A stretch of 64,000 bases of DNA, taken from Albula goreensis. Lineage: Eukaryota > Chordata > Actinopteri > Albuliformes > Albulidae. Below the pieces are notes generated by a model. The model was not told the DNA's origin. It searched no databases and was given only the letters and a program-made list of their open reading frames with translations. Made by a program: the position numbers and the translations under genes. The stretch is taken from NCBI GenBank assembly GCA_022829145.1, contig CM040753.1:10084384-10148383 (forward strand). Reading direction: 5' to 3'. This document shows positions 34,761-48,051 of this stretch, one piece after another. Within the stretch, counting starts at the first letter, position 1; each line of letters begins with the position of its first letter.

Positions 34761-37700
34761 TGTGCACTCCTATCGATCAGACTTTGCTATTACATTTTGG
34801 ATAACAGACACACGTAAAAGTATTGCCCTGACCATCACTAACAATTGAGTTGTTAGATTTGAAATGCATGGCTGCGTTTCAATCTGTGTCCCTCAGTCTT
34901 TTCTGCCCTGTGCGGGCCAGGCGTGGCAGCATAAGCCAGGTCAAAATATGAATTTTGCACAGATCTTTGCACAAAGTGTTTTCCGTAAATATTTCCACAG
35001 ACAAAACACTGATCGCTCCCAAGTCAGCATTTTCTCCTAGGTGTCTACAAATGCTTAAGCTGCTTGCCCACTTTCAATTTATTATTTGCAAATAAATGTC
35101 CAGGCATCACTATAAATGGATTATTTCTGTTTAAAGAAGAGTTGAGTGAGAGTGCAAAACATAGGAGATAGTGAGATCCTGGGGTTAAGGCTACAGTAGT
35201 TGTACCAGGAGAACCAGGATAACCCTGTGCATTACCTTATGGGACTCCTGATCACACTCAGTACTGGGAGTGTGGATTCTGTTATGACTGTGGTACAAAT
35301 CACTGCAAGATAAGTCCATCAGCTGGATATGCCATCTGGGAGTCCAATGTATTTTCCTTGGATCATGCGTGGTTATCATTGCACTTCAGAGTGGAAATTC
35401 TCTAGAGAAACATTAAGATTCAGTATAGGCACTGACTGTCTCATGCAGACACAGTTCTGTCTCAATCTGTGGTTAACAGTTAGCAGCAGTAAGACCACAA
35501 GAGAAAGTGAAAACGTGTGACTGTGAGAAACGGCTATAGCTACATTACATTCTTTACTTTGCGGCTGATCATAAATAATAAAGCTTGATCCTGGTGTCTA
35601 CCTTTATATATTCTCTAATAAATAGACAAGCAAGCAAAGGGAAAATAATATTTTATTGGTATTCATATACTCCAGAAATCATTACAGAATCAACAGGGTA
35701 CTGATGAATAGATTCAATGTGAAGCCCATGATACAAATGGGTATTAATTAGGTGTTTATGACATTAGATATAAAATATAACTACACTGCTGAAGATATTA
35801 CCTTATCAAAAACCCATAGTTGGGGTTATGTTTCTGAACTGGCTTTTCATGAAAATAACTACCCTGCCTCTACCGTCCCAGGCCCATGAATCATCTCAAT
35901 CCACACTTCAAACACCCTCTGGTCCATGAAAGCAAACAGCAATAACAGAATAAAAGAATGAACTTCTTTCTTTGCACTTGCACTGCATCTAAAATCAATA
36001 CTTTGCCTAAGTAAAATCCTCCTCTGACAGACCCTCTCCTGTTGACTCAATAGCATTACCTATTGTCTTGTTCTGGGTCTGGACAGCACAGTGTGTCAAT
36101 ACAATTATTTTCCACTTTTTCACCAGCTTCCACCTTAAACCAGTTCCTGTATTCCAATGTATTGAATCTAAACCATCTGGACCTTCTGTATTCTTATTTT
36201 ATACTCACTGTTCTTTACATCCAACCTACCTGCCATCCCAATCTCCTCCTCCACATCGCCATTCTTCTACTCACTCCCGTTTTTGTAATAATTATGGACA
36301 ACCTTCACAATTTGTTGCAATGAATATACCTCACTTTTACTATTTCACTAAAATGCCAGTGCAGTCTGGTTGAACCTGTGAGAAAGCGCAATCTTTCCTT
36401 TTGTGCCCTCCCACAATCGACAATTCAACATTCATATCAGGCTGAACAAACAAAGCAAAAGAAATTGAAATGGGAAGGACACTAGCCTGAAATTCTTCCA
36501 TTTAAATCTTTAAAAATACAGGTTCAGTGGAGATATGTCTGCACACTCTCAAACTTCAGTCAAACACTTATAATGACAAAAGTTCCGAAATGCAAGTCCA
36601 AATCTCAAAATATGTTACATTTATAATGTCCTTACTGCTGAATATATAATATAAACGTTAACACACATATTGTATATATATTCATGCTTATTTTAACTGT
36701 GTAGTAATAATTCAGTTATATTATTAATTAATGTTAAGCCTTTGTTTATTCCATAAGCGACAGCCATTGAAGATTTAAGACATTATCAGAACAAACAATA
36801 CTTTAAACATTTAAAAATCTTCCCGATCTGGTTCTTATGCAGGAATAATAAGCTGTGGCTAATGCAAAGATAACAGTAATGACCATGACTAACTCCGCTG
36901 TTGCTTATCTTCTGTCCCCGCAGGTCACTGTTGCATGCAGTAAAAAGAAATTAGCATTCATTTTAGAAATAATATCTATGGTTACAGTGCCATCCATAAT
37001 GCTGATTATTTTACGTACTGTTCTGAAATGCAGTTCGGAAGAAGGTTGTGTTTTATTATATGCTGCCTGTGTCCCCATTTATATGAACAAGGGCCTCTTT
37101 CAAAACGTAAAGCAAATTCCTGAAAGCCAAGTTTAAAATTTAGAATGCAGGACAGAAATTTACCTGAATATAGGTTTCAAGAGTGCTACCTCTCTGCAAG
37201 GCAACCAGTCATGTTTCCAAGTTTTCTATCAAAGCAATTAATGGACCAAATTAATAATTTAGTACTCATGCTGGGAGATCATAATTAATATGTATTGTGG
37301 AGTACTTTGCTCATTCCCGCTATCGACTGCATAACATCCTCCTCCTCCAAAGCATATGCAACATTTTTCTTTCTGAGACACTTCAAAATTAGACAGTCAA
37401 GACTCCATGCAATTGCACATCAGCATAACCTTTCCCCCGTATAATCTCATTTACTCCTGATTGAAATTTGAACTCCCAATTTCTGCAGGCCTCTGTGTCA
37501 ACTTTCAGTTTTAAACATTAACATTATCTACCATTTCTTCACATGATCATTTGCACTTACCCAGACAAACCAACCCATGATATATTCAGAAATGTCTCTT
37601 TAAATGTATTTACGAAATATTTATTACATTTTATTTCTCTGTCATAATACACTGCTCCCATTTTTTTTTTTTTTTTTACATTTTCACTGGTCTTTCCTTT

Positions 37701-40337
37701 TTCTATTTTATTTTCCTTTGAGGTCTGCTTGAGAGAAAACCACTGAACTGCAGCCAAAACTGAAAAGCGGAAAAATAAATTAATAAGCAGTTGATGTTGA
37801 AACAACGGTGGCTTACCTGCAAATCATTCAGTACAAAGTAGAATATAAATGTTATATATAAAAATGTCAACAATCTGTATGGTATATTGGGCAGAGGGAC
37901 CTTCCGTCACAAGATCTGTGCAAAGTGAATCAATATGTGATTAACATGAAGAGGGACAAGAGAAGTCTGTGAAGGAACTGTGATCTGTGCAGGTGCCTCT
38001 TTGAAGAGAATGCTCAGTCAGAACAGCATGACTCTAACGCCTTTGATCAGCCGCTGTGTCCATTATATTTCCTTTCCCACAATGTCTTCACAAGCTAAAC
38101 TACCTCGCACTTGTTGTCAAAAGGTTTCCTGAAATAATTGTGTCGTATGCATACTGCAATAAATCCCCTCAAAGCAGAAAATGCACTGTAAGGCCCTACA
38201 CTGTACAAAGCACAGCCTTGAGAGACGGCTACACTCCAGTCCCACCTTTGATTCCACTCGTGAGTGTAAAACTGCAAAAAGACTGGAATCAAGCAAAACT
38301 TAGCTACATTGTTGGCAGAATTAATATGTTATCATGGGCAGAATATTTTTTCAGCACTTCAGAAGCAATTGGTCGACATAAATATGTATGTTGTTGAGTC
38401 ATCAGAGACCCCAGCTTTTAAAAAGTAATGTGTTTACTGTCCGGAAGCAAGAAATCTCATTCATCATAATGAGAAGCCAGAAGGGGGCATGACTTGAAAG
38501 AACTTGAGGTAAGAAGCAATATATATTTTTTGCGTGGAATAGGCCTTTTCCACACAAAAATCGAATTTTAACAACCACCAAAGAGACAGATTTACACTTC
38601 CAGTAAGCCTCTCTTGTCAGGCTCAAATCTGTGACTAGGAGTCTGGTAAACTCTGGTCTTCATTGCAACACAATTGCGCCTGAGCTCTGAGGATGTGCTT
38701 TGCTAATAAACCAATTGTACATTTCTATTTTTTGTGTCTATTTTTTGTTTGTGGGACTCTAAATGAAATCAGCTGTGAAAATTCACAAGAGTCACTTCTG
38801 TAATGAATGTACATGCATGCTATGGTGTCTTATATCTATCCAGCTAGCATGACACATGTTTCACCCTAAAGACTGATAGGATTATTTAGTTAGAAAAGCA
38901 CTACACAAGCTAACAATTTGCTGGAACGAGGCTTACACAAGCTTCACATCCTTGATTTTATATTGTATAGATTGATTCAGTAAGTCTGCATGTAACCACA
39001 AGCTTGACCTGCTTTGAGTTCAGCTAATGTTGCTCTTGGCTGAAATGTGCACAGCCTTAAAAGTTGTAAGAGATTTGGGTATGTCCTGTGACCATTTTCA
39101 TGAATTAGTAAGGAAGTCCTTTAGTGCAATGTCTTCAGATGGTCCATCCCCACAGAGAGTGCTGAATGTGTGAGCAGTTTCACTGCTTCCACAAGGCCAA
39201 CATCAATAAAAATGCAGCCTCTGCTACAGGAAGAAAGCTGGGAAGAAAAATGTCTTATATCAATAGGACCATATGGCTGTCTCCCAAGTGTCTATGCTGA
39301 AACTGAGGCAGAGAAATATGTCAATTAAATGCACAAGCCTCCAATTTTTCCTTTAAAAAGACGATAACTCTAATTAGCTTCAGATTATTTCGATTAGCTT
39401 CAAAATAAATAAATAAATGTTGTTCAACCACACTCACCAAATTCTTTCTGCGCTTGAACAGAAAATAATTTACAGAAAGGGGAAAAAAACCATATTTGGA
39501 ATTCACATTTGGCTTGTTATCCCTTTTTACATACTGCATAATATACCATCAAAAATTGATTGCATGCTTTTGTCACCCTTTTGACAAGATGAAAAACAAG
39601 TAAACTGTATTTTGGTTCCCCTGGTGGATGCTTTTAAGGTTTGTGCTATAATCTGGCTTGGGGACAGCTGGAGGGGACATTAGCTTTTCATAGCATTATT
39701 GTGTTTTGAAATGGTTTGGAAATTCTGGAACAGGCGACAATGTCAGCCCAGCCCAAGCATGGTCTGGGCCTCTGTTAAGCTGACGTTGAGGGCTCTTTAT
39801 TGTATTGTGTGGAACTGTCGAGCATGTTATGTACTCCTTCCCATAGACAGCAGTGCCATTTCAAAAAGCCACCATATTCAAATATGTCTTCTTTTGGACC
39901 TTGAAAGGCTTTTGGGATCTTTGTAGATGCAGGATGGTAGATGTGCTTCTGTAAGAGTTTTACATATAACATATAAATGGGATTGTTTTCCTTTTGATAA
40001 ATATTTTTATCTAAGATATTTTTATATATTTAGTGAATTCTTAAACTGTATATAAACAAGTAAAAGTGATAAATCCTACAAAATAAGTGTTCATTTTAGT
40101 GAGCAAAATCCTCCGATTTTATGGCTTATATAAAAGTGAAATAAGGTGAATGAATGATGGTGCAGCAGCTGTAGGGATGGATACTGTAGCCTGCACAACA
40201 GTGTCCAGTGAATCTCACAGTCAGTGATCTGAAAAAGTCTGCAGAAAAGAGGTTGTTTCTCTTATTGAAACTCAACATGGCCAACCTTCCCAGGCCTTGT
40301 ATATGGAAAATGAAAATAAAATATTCCAAAAACCAGC
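34761..40337. other. Unassigned non-coding stretch
   Basis: AT-rich sequence with T17 at 37661-37677. A good acceptor-like tract (CTTCTGTCCCCGCAG) ends at 36923 inside a 93-codon open frame (36855-37136), but no protein family is recognisable. A pyrimidine-rich patch lies at 36100-36260. No gene supported. Confidence 0.35.
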
Positions 40338-40426
40338 ATGTGTGTATATGTGTGTATGTGTGCACATTTGTTTGTGTGTGTGTATGTGTGCACATGTGTT
40401 TGTGTGTGTGTGTGTGTGTGTTTGTG
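40338..40426. repeat. Imperfect TG microsatellite
   Basis: TG units interrupted by TATG and by two copies of GTGTGCACATKTGTTTGTG about 37 bases apart, which suggests an internal duplication inside the repeat. Partly alternating purine-pyrimidine, so a weaker Z-DNA candidate than 16627-16678. Confidence 0.9.
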
Positions 40427-41585
40427 AAACCTCAAGTCCGTGTGGTATTACACTGAACTCTCAACATTAAGACATATTTACAGTAAGACTACAGTGATAA
40501 GAGTAACTGAGGATTTGAGAGTCTTGCAAAGTGAGTGACAGAGGGAGGTCCTAAAGGAATGAGGTGTGCACAGTTTGAGTGCTTCACTCATCCTGGTGTT
40601 ACCCTCCAGACGCTTGGGAGTGACTCATGAACTGTGCTTGGGAGTCCCAGCTGGTACGCAGCACACTGGCAGACAGCCTCTGTGATTGGGCCCAGCTCAC
40701 AGCGGCAGCTGGTCTGGAGGTGTTTATTTTGTATAGATGAGCATCAGGGTCTTTCTGTGATGGGCCACGGCCTGCGAAATTTGTGTTGTCTTCCTGACTC
40801 AAATGTTAATCCCAGAGCATGGGCACAACAGTCTCTGCTTCCTGAGTGTTATTACATGTTGGCTAAGGAATACAGCCCTTTCTCAGAACAATGACACATT
40901 GGCATGATTTCAATGTTGCCAATTATGCAATTATCAAGGGAAGAAAAGTGAGTCCATGGTAATTTTATAATATCAATTTGAATATTAAGTTTTGGATTTT
41001 TACCCATTCATTTGGATTTTTTGCCAACCATTTGGACCACTGGAAAAAGTCAATTGGATCATTCCCTTTGTAAATGTTATATTGAACAACACGATGAACC
41101 ATTTTATTTGAGGTATGGCAAGTAGTATTGGTGGGGTACATAGAACATAAAACATTTTAGCAGTATTGTATAATTTTAATCCATAATGCTCTCCTTTAAT
41201 CCTTAAGAAAAGCAAATAATGGCTTCTGTTTAAAATACAAACACAATTATTCTCTTCTTAGAAATTTTTATTCTTATGAAAAGAAAGAGGAGTGAAAATG
41301 AAAACAGAAAATCACTGCTGATAGAGGTCAGGCTGATTATCCATTGGGTAATCATGTTAACATTCACATAAATTACTGTTCATTATTTTCAAATTATATT
41401 TCAGACAATGTAAACCATTTTCCAATAGTGCAATACCTTGAATACAAAGCTCTATCCCGATTCTTTCTATGGATACCTTGAAATATCAAAAAAGCGTTCT
41501 AACAATCTGCTTGTGTCTAAGCATAATCCTGTTAAATCTGCTATTCTGGCATTGATATAAGACAGCCCATCCAATTTTCATACAG
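40427..41585. other. Unassigned non-coding stretch
   Basis: A less AT-rich patch at about 40560-40830 holds overlapping short open frames on both strands, none recognisable. The remainder is plain AT-rich sequence. Confidence 0.35.
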
Positions 41586-41624
41586 GGATGATGGATGGAT
41601 TGGTGATGGATGATGGATTGATGG
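41586..41624. repeat. GGAT/GATG imperfect microsatellite
   Basis: GATGATGGATGGATTGGTGATGGATGATGGATTGATGG-type mixture of GGAT and GATG units. Confidence 0.75.
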
Positions 41625-42582
41625 CCTGCATTGTTGATAAGAGCCAGCATGATTTAAATTGCATGACATAATTGTAATTATTATTATCAGGCTAATAGCC
41701 TCTGTTCATAGCAGCGCTTCCACATTCATGGCTTTAAACATGCACAGCTAACAAATGCCTCCAGGTGTTCAACAGTCAGGAACTCTGTTCACATCACTGT
41801 ACACCTTCACACAGCCTGCACAGGTAAGCATTTCTCTTGAGGGTTTGCAGCCAGAAATGACACATTGAAAAACTGCCCATAGGATCGTTAGAGGCAGACA
41901 ATTATTTTCATACATTGAATGATATTTTTTTTATTTTCTATGAAGAAGGTTGGTGAACAAAAATGCCCAGTGGAAAAGACACAGGTCCACTACAGCCCCA
42001 ATCTGTCTTCATGAAGCCAGTGTTGCCCTGGTTACTTTAAGTGTGTCTTATTTGTAAAATGCAACTGATAGGACCTTTCTGCTCCCAAACTCAGTGTAAT
42101 AACCATGACTATAAATTTAAACTGTCCAAATGCAACTTTTTGTGTCTTTTTAGTGTGCCTTAGGCTGCTGGTGGAGCCAAAAGCTACAATCTTTATCATT
42201 ATTTTTTTTATTTATTCTGAATTCCTGACCACCCAGCAGGGGGTTATGTCAAGCTGCTTTATGCAGTGGAAATGGGGTAAGTCCTGAAAGCGGAGTCTTA
42301 ACATCTAGCTCAGTAAAGCTGATATGTGTCCGGGGCTTGCATTGTTCACAATTCGGCAATGGAAAGACACAGGACAAAGGACAGGTTACAAGGAGATCAC
42401 CATGGTATCTCAATGCTCTTAACAGGATAGAAAAGCTTTTGTGCCCACATCCAGTGTTTGATATTTCAGTGCAGAATGACTTATGACAGGCTGAGCAATG
42501 AGACTTGTCCAGATAATGAATCATGACACTAAAGTTCAACAAAAATGTACTTAATTGGTAATGGATAAGTGATTATTATTTT
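41625..42582. other. Unassigned non-coding stretch
   Basis: A good donor-like CAG/GTAAGC lies at 41821-41829 behind one open frame of about 34 codons, but the encoded peptide is unrecognised. Nothing else seen. Confidence 0.35.
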
Positions 42583-42620
42583 GTAGGCATTTAGCAAAAT
42601 TACAGGATTTAAATAATTAA
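42583..42620 (-). repeat. Possible SINE/LINE tail fragment
   Basis: On the minus strand it reads TTTTGCTAAATGCCTACAAA followed by AATAATAATC, resembling the CTGCTAAATGCC end of fish SINEs. It is too short and decayed to be certain and lies about 240 bp beyond the better SINE copy at 42861-43045. Confidence 0.3.
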
Positions 42621-42860
42621 AGAAAGTGGTTGGTGGCTATGGGCAAGGAATAAAATAATAAGAACATGTCATAAAAGATTATATTATAATTTTTAGTGTG
42701 ATCATTGGCTATATTTAAGGTAAATGGGTTTGTGTGAAACCTTTAAATTTAGAACGTGTTGGGTAGAAAGGGTTAAAATCTGCAAGATGTACTAAAATTA
42801 CTCACTATAATTACTTTAAAATGCTCAATCACATTTTACACTGGATACTGTATAAGCTGT

Positions 42861-43045
42861 GGCATACAAATTTTTAAAAATCCAGTCACATTTTTGTCCC
42901 TTTTTTAATATTGTTCATTCATAATGCTGGGTATTTCCTGAATACATGCAGGTTAACTATTTTCTAAGGGAGTAAAATTCTCCATCTGGGACTCAAACCA
43001 TCTCCATCCACTTAATTATAATTACCGAGCACAGCATATACAGAA
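42861..43045 (-). repeat. tRNA-derived SINE, minus strand
   Basis: Read on the minus strand, GGTTTGAGTCC (42989-42999) matches the Pol III B box in 10 of 11 bases. It is followed by CCAGATGGAG, a decayed TACCCTTGAGCAAAGTA segment, TTAACCTGCAT, and then TTCAGGAAATACCCAGC with a degraded AAATGGATAACATG-like stretch. The same succession forms the body of a tRNA-SINE seen in many fish genomes. The end near 42861 (TTTGTATGCC) sits where the CTGCTAAATGCC tail is expected. The A box is not clear. Confidence 0.6.
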
Positions 43046-45639
43046 TAATTAATATGTACTGTGGTATTGATATATAAAGTAAGAGGAGACTGATTTTAAT
43101 CAAACCTGACTTGGTTCAGGAAGGAAGGAAAGTGATTTAACTGTGTATGGGCACAACAGAGCCACTCACAGTGAAGCACAAAATCCTCCCCAAGGATAAA
43201 ATACAGCTGAGCTGAGTTACAAGCTGACAGGTGAAATATGTCTTTGAAGAGGATCATTTTCAGAATTACAAGTGCTAGTTCTCAGATTTTTTTTCCTCTA
43301 TGAAATAGTTTACTTATTATACTACTGTTGGGAGACAGTTCTGGAGAGCGGCACAGTGTTTGAGAATGAGTATTAGAATGTTAACAACCTGTTACCTGCC
43401 GACTAGGGAACACAGGGTTCCCAATTATCATGTATGGACCTCACTTCCAGGGGTTACCTGCCCATCACATGCTAACGTGCTTCCCTGTATAAATGTTGAC
43501 CACACATTGTAATCATTGAACATTCTGCTCCATGCTTGTGTTCCCATGGTCAGCTGTGTAAGTGAAGTATCTGCTTTCAACTGTGAACATGGGATTCCTC
43601 TCTTCATTAACAAAATGGTTGTTTTTACTCATTCGAGTATTTACTTACTTACGGACACTGTCAACACTGAAAGAAAATGCATAACTATGCAGTATGTACT
43701 TGCATGGGGACTGAACAAATGCAAGCATTAATACTGGTGACCCCTGAAAAAAAATGTGTTTTATAATATGTATGCCTTGTGTCTGCACATATATTCACCT
43801 GTCCTGCATATTTAATAATTGTAACCATGTGGTTTCTGACTAATCCTGAGATGTCACTTAGCGACAAATTTTCAGCATTAATGATCATCCAGAGATGACA
43901 GCGTATATGGTCAACACATGGATATATAGTGCATACAGCCATCTGAAAAAAAGTAAAGAAATGAATCAACAAAATGTTCCAAAAGTTATTTGTGAAAAAA
44001 AAATCTAATTTTGATTAAATCCAAAGTGTGATGAGCCAACAGTGTTTGGGATATTTATTATAACATACTTTTCAGTTTGTGACACAGACTGCATGAACTG
44101 TAATTTGGTCATCATATACTTAGAGCAAATTGTGATCAATAAAACATAATGTAACTAAATTAAATAAGATCAAACAGCAATAATAAACATTTTTCTATGT
44201 GTAATTACTGATATGTGGAAAGACAGCAATTGTATTTATAGGTTTTGATGCATTCAGCATGTAATTGGAGGGTACATTAAGTGCTATTGCCTCTGTACCT
44301 CATGTTCTAGCTGTTTTTGCCAAATAATATTTATAAGTCACAAAACCCCAGCCCTAAAATGAAAACATCCTTAGACGGCATTATTTAGCGGAACACAGGA
44401 TTAGGTTTGATTGATAATTGTTTATGCCCTTGGCAGAAGTGGATGTGTGCATTTCAAGGAAAATGCAATTGGAACCTGCTTACAATAAGTTTCTGTAAAA
44501 AGATTGATAAGAGTGGAAAGTCCCATTCTGAGACTTTAATGATTACAGGGCTGAACCATTTATGAATTTTATTTCTAAATGTGCCAGTGTGACAGATCAA
44601 ACCGTCGAGACAAAAACGCTGATGTGAATAGGGAGAAGTGGCCATTGAGATGAGGGCAAGGACAAAGGCAAGGCAATGGAGCACTACTCCAACACAAAAA
44701 TCCAAACCTGTATTAACATGTCAAATGAAGAACAACACCATGATCATAGTGCTAAGGCTCACCCTCAAAATCACAGATAATTATTCTTTTTTGGGGACAA
44801 TGTTTTCTTGTTTCTTGAATGCTATTTTTGGCATCTTCATTTGTCAGCAGCCATCTGTAAAGTAGGTAACAAAGGCAGTGTAAAGACTCTTGCCAACATA
44901 TTCAATATTGTCCTTCCCTGTATCTTTTAGCTACCTTACTCCTGTGGCCTTTGTAACACATTGGAAGCCATAAGCTCAAAATGTTAGAAGACTTGTGGGA
45001 AATTACTTGGCAAGCAAAAGAAGCAGTGACGGGAGGCTTGAGGTAAGGAGCCCTTTGGGATGCATGTTTTTGATTTAATCTGCAAATTACAGTTTGAATC
45101 AAAGCATGCGAGCTAAATACATAATCATGTTTATTCCTATATTTCAATGCATTTTTCATGGTTTAAAAATGAATGCATTCTGACTCAGTATGAGTCTGGT
45201 CTTTAATGTTGAGTTTATTGGAAGGGGCACTGATGGTGCCTCTTCATTATTAAATGGAATTACTAATGAAAATGTATTTCTGTGCTCTGATTTGAGAACT
45301 AATCAACTTGAAACAGCGGAACAGAAAGTGATTATCAGATACCACAAACAGCTCCTTGCATTTCCTGAAGCAGAATTACATCTGATAGGTGCTTTTTTAA
45401 AAGTGGCACGACAACTTTTTCTGTACTTTCTGGATTCAAATTGTTGCAGGTCTGTAAATGGATAGATAAGAACATTTGTACTTTTCACACACTGTATAAA
45501 ATACACAGGGAACTTACAAAAAGTGCTTTTTGACATTTATTTAAACAGAAATGAAATGTTACTTTCTGGTCTGGACCATTTTGTGAATTTTTGATAATAG
45601 ATGGTCCATTCATATGTCCAGGAAGGGGCTCACAGTGAC
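43046..45639. other. Unassigned non-coding stretch
   Basis: AT-rich sequence, open frames up to 95 codons without recognisable domains. Nothing else seen. Confidence 0.4.
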
Positions 45640-45663
45640 CTGATCTCACCACGATGAGATCAG
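45640..45663. other. Short perfect hairpin
   Basis: CTGATCTCA and TGAGATCAG (9 bp) enclose a 6-nt loop CCACGA. Confidence 0.5.
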
Positions 45664-48030
45664 AATCTGTCTGTTTTATATTTATGATGGCCATTCTGTT
45701 TTTTTCAGCCTGTACAATCCCTGCGCTCAGCCCTGAAATGTCTGGAAGATTTACCCCGTGGTGCTGTTTTTAAGGAAATCATTGATTTTGGGGTTACATC
45801 AGCTGCACGATAAAAAAATACACAAACATAAATTCCCTTTGTCTAGTTAAATTCAGTGAATAAGCGATGACATTCGGTTGGTTTGTTTTATGAAGGAGCT
45901 CGCAATAAATTGTGTCAGAGGAGCAGAGAGCCATTGTGGACTCCACAGGGAGGCTGGGCAGATTTAATCCATTGATCTGGTCGTCATTAGTCGCAGAAGG
46001 CGGCAGTGGGGTGAGAGGAAGGGTCAGGGTTAAAACCCTTTTTTCGGTTCTGTCTCAGGACACTCCTTTCACCACTGGCCTTGATAGAAAACAAGAATTT
46101 TGGCTTTGGTGACATCTGCTGGTGCTGATCACCTGCAAAGGCAGGACTGCATGCAGGGAACACAAACGAACCACAGAGCAACCATCACAAAAGGAAGAGG
46201 AAATACTGTATTTTCAACAAAATATTCTGATTTGGTTATAGAAGTATTCTTCATTTGTAGACCTAGTCCTATTGCCCCTATTATGCTCATTTTGAAATAG
46301 AATACAAAGACAATATGCTTAAATCCACTGCAAAGCCCAAGCCCTAAGTGTACAGACATGATGGACCAGCCTCCCTTCTTACCAACAGTTAAAACACTGG
46401 AATTGAGTCTTTTGATGAAATCAACTTTAGCCCTCCAGACAGATGTCATAATTATCCTCAAACAAAGGGGCTGAGCATATAAGACACAACGGTATCTTCC
46501 ACTGAACAGAATGAGTGCTTTTTGATGGTTTGCCTGTTGTCATTCTGCTTTCATGTATACAGGGTCATACCTTTCATTAGCACAGTAGTTGATAAGTAGG
46601 GGATTTGGCTAGCTCAGCAGCCTTCCAGTCCCATCTCTTGTCTTTTTATATGTAAGATCATTTCTTCGGTTAGCAATGTCACATATTAACACTGTCTGTG
46701 AGGTCTGATAACGGTGATGTGCATGTACTGCCACAGTATTACTGTTTTCCAGTGGTGGGGTAATGATACCCTGTGCTATCAACTGCAGGATACAACCAAC
46801 CTCAAAGGTCACCAACTGGCTCCACCGTGCAAAGCCCCAGAGATCTTAGTCACCACTCCCCAGAGCCGCTGCTGTATATTATGTCACTGTCAGGATCGAT
46901 GCCCTGTTATTGCGCTCCTTTCCTCTGTCTGCACCACCTCTGACCATAGCTTCCCTGCTGTATTTACAGTAATGAAATATTTAAACTGGAGAAGACAGGC
47001 ATTGATTTTGTTGTGGGTACAGTTTTTGAGTGACATTTTTCAAATGGTAATACTCTACAATAAAATAATGAGACAATAGTGATTAGCATTCAAATGCAAA
47101 ATGGAAAATTGATTGAGCATTAAGATTTCACTTAACCATTTAAAATATGCATGAATTGCAAAACTGACTGTCTATAAATTTTGTTGTAAATGTTATGACC
47201 ATGTTTATTCTTTGGGGGAGGAAGTCATCCATTTGTGACAAAATGTTATGTTTTATATATGACTTTCAAATTGCTTAGTTATCACTTTATTAGTTGTATT
47301 AATTTGCTTTGTGTGAGTTGTAAGCCAGTTGTTGATTTACAGTATTAAGACATTTAGAGAAACTTGTGACATCACAGTATAACAAAACTAGTTCATTGTA
47401 TCCGGATCAGATATCCCATTCATAATATGTTTGACCCTTTGATGAGAAAAAGTGTACATTAAGTTTTGTACATTAAAGGGGCACAACTTTTGTTACCCCA
47501 ATGTAGATAGCGCTTCCATTGTGGATAACTCTGCAGAAGGCCATAACAAGTGGCTGTCTCTTACATAGTACCAAAAAGCGTTGTTTTTCAGGGGTATATC
47601 TGAAATGAGATGTCTTCAGTCAGCTGAAATTGATCACTTCCATTTATACCCTGGACACCATTTTTGCTGAACCTATTAGCTGATGATTAACATGCTGTTG
47701 AAGAGAGCAATATTTCAGCTGTCTACATATTCTGTCATACAACTCTAATGCATCAAGTAAGGGCTGTGGAAGATTTGATTCAGCAGATTTGCAAACTTCA
47801 TTTAATCTTTCTCATATGTCATTTAAAAAGCTAATCTTAGAGTCAGTGGTTTTTCAATACCTCCATCTAAAAACCAACTTTATTATTAGATACCACATAG
47901 TATTTTATACCAAAACAGACAATAAAAGTATCAAGGCAGAGTCAAATTAGTGAAATTTTACCAATCAACTGTCAGAGTAATTTCTTCCTATATACTGCAA
48001 ATGCTGCTACCACTGCTAGTCATAATATTG
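45664..48030. other. Unassigned non-coding stretch
   Basis: Contains a 121-codon plus-strand open frame (46714-47079) and a 110-codon minus-strand frame (46129-46461); neither resembles a family I know. No gene supported. Confidence 0.35.
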
Positions 48031-48051
48031 TATATTATATATTATATATTA
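48031..48051. repeat. TATATTA heptamer repeat
   Basis: Three perfect tandem copies of the 7-mer TATATTA within an AT-rich patch. Confidence 0.8.

Noticed and set aside
34866-34886. GGCTGCGTTTCAATCTGTGT, like the start of some fish DNA elements
   Set aside because: No matching inverted end or target duplication could be found nearby.
36855-37136. Exon-like frame after CTTCTGTCCCCGCAG
   Set aside because: Good acceptor but unrecognised peptide and no convincing donor.
46606-46617. A-box-like TAGCTCAGCAGC suggesting a tRNA or SINE
   Set aside because: No B box within 30-60 bases downstream and no cloverleaf arms.
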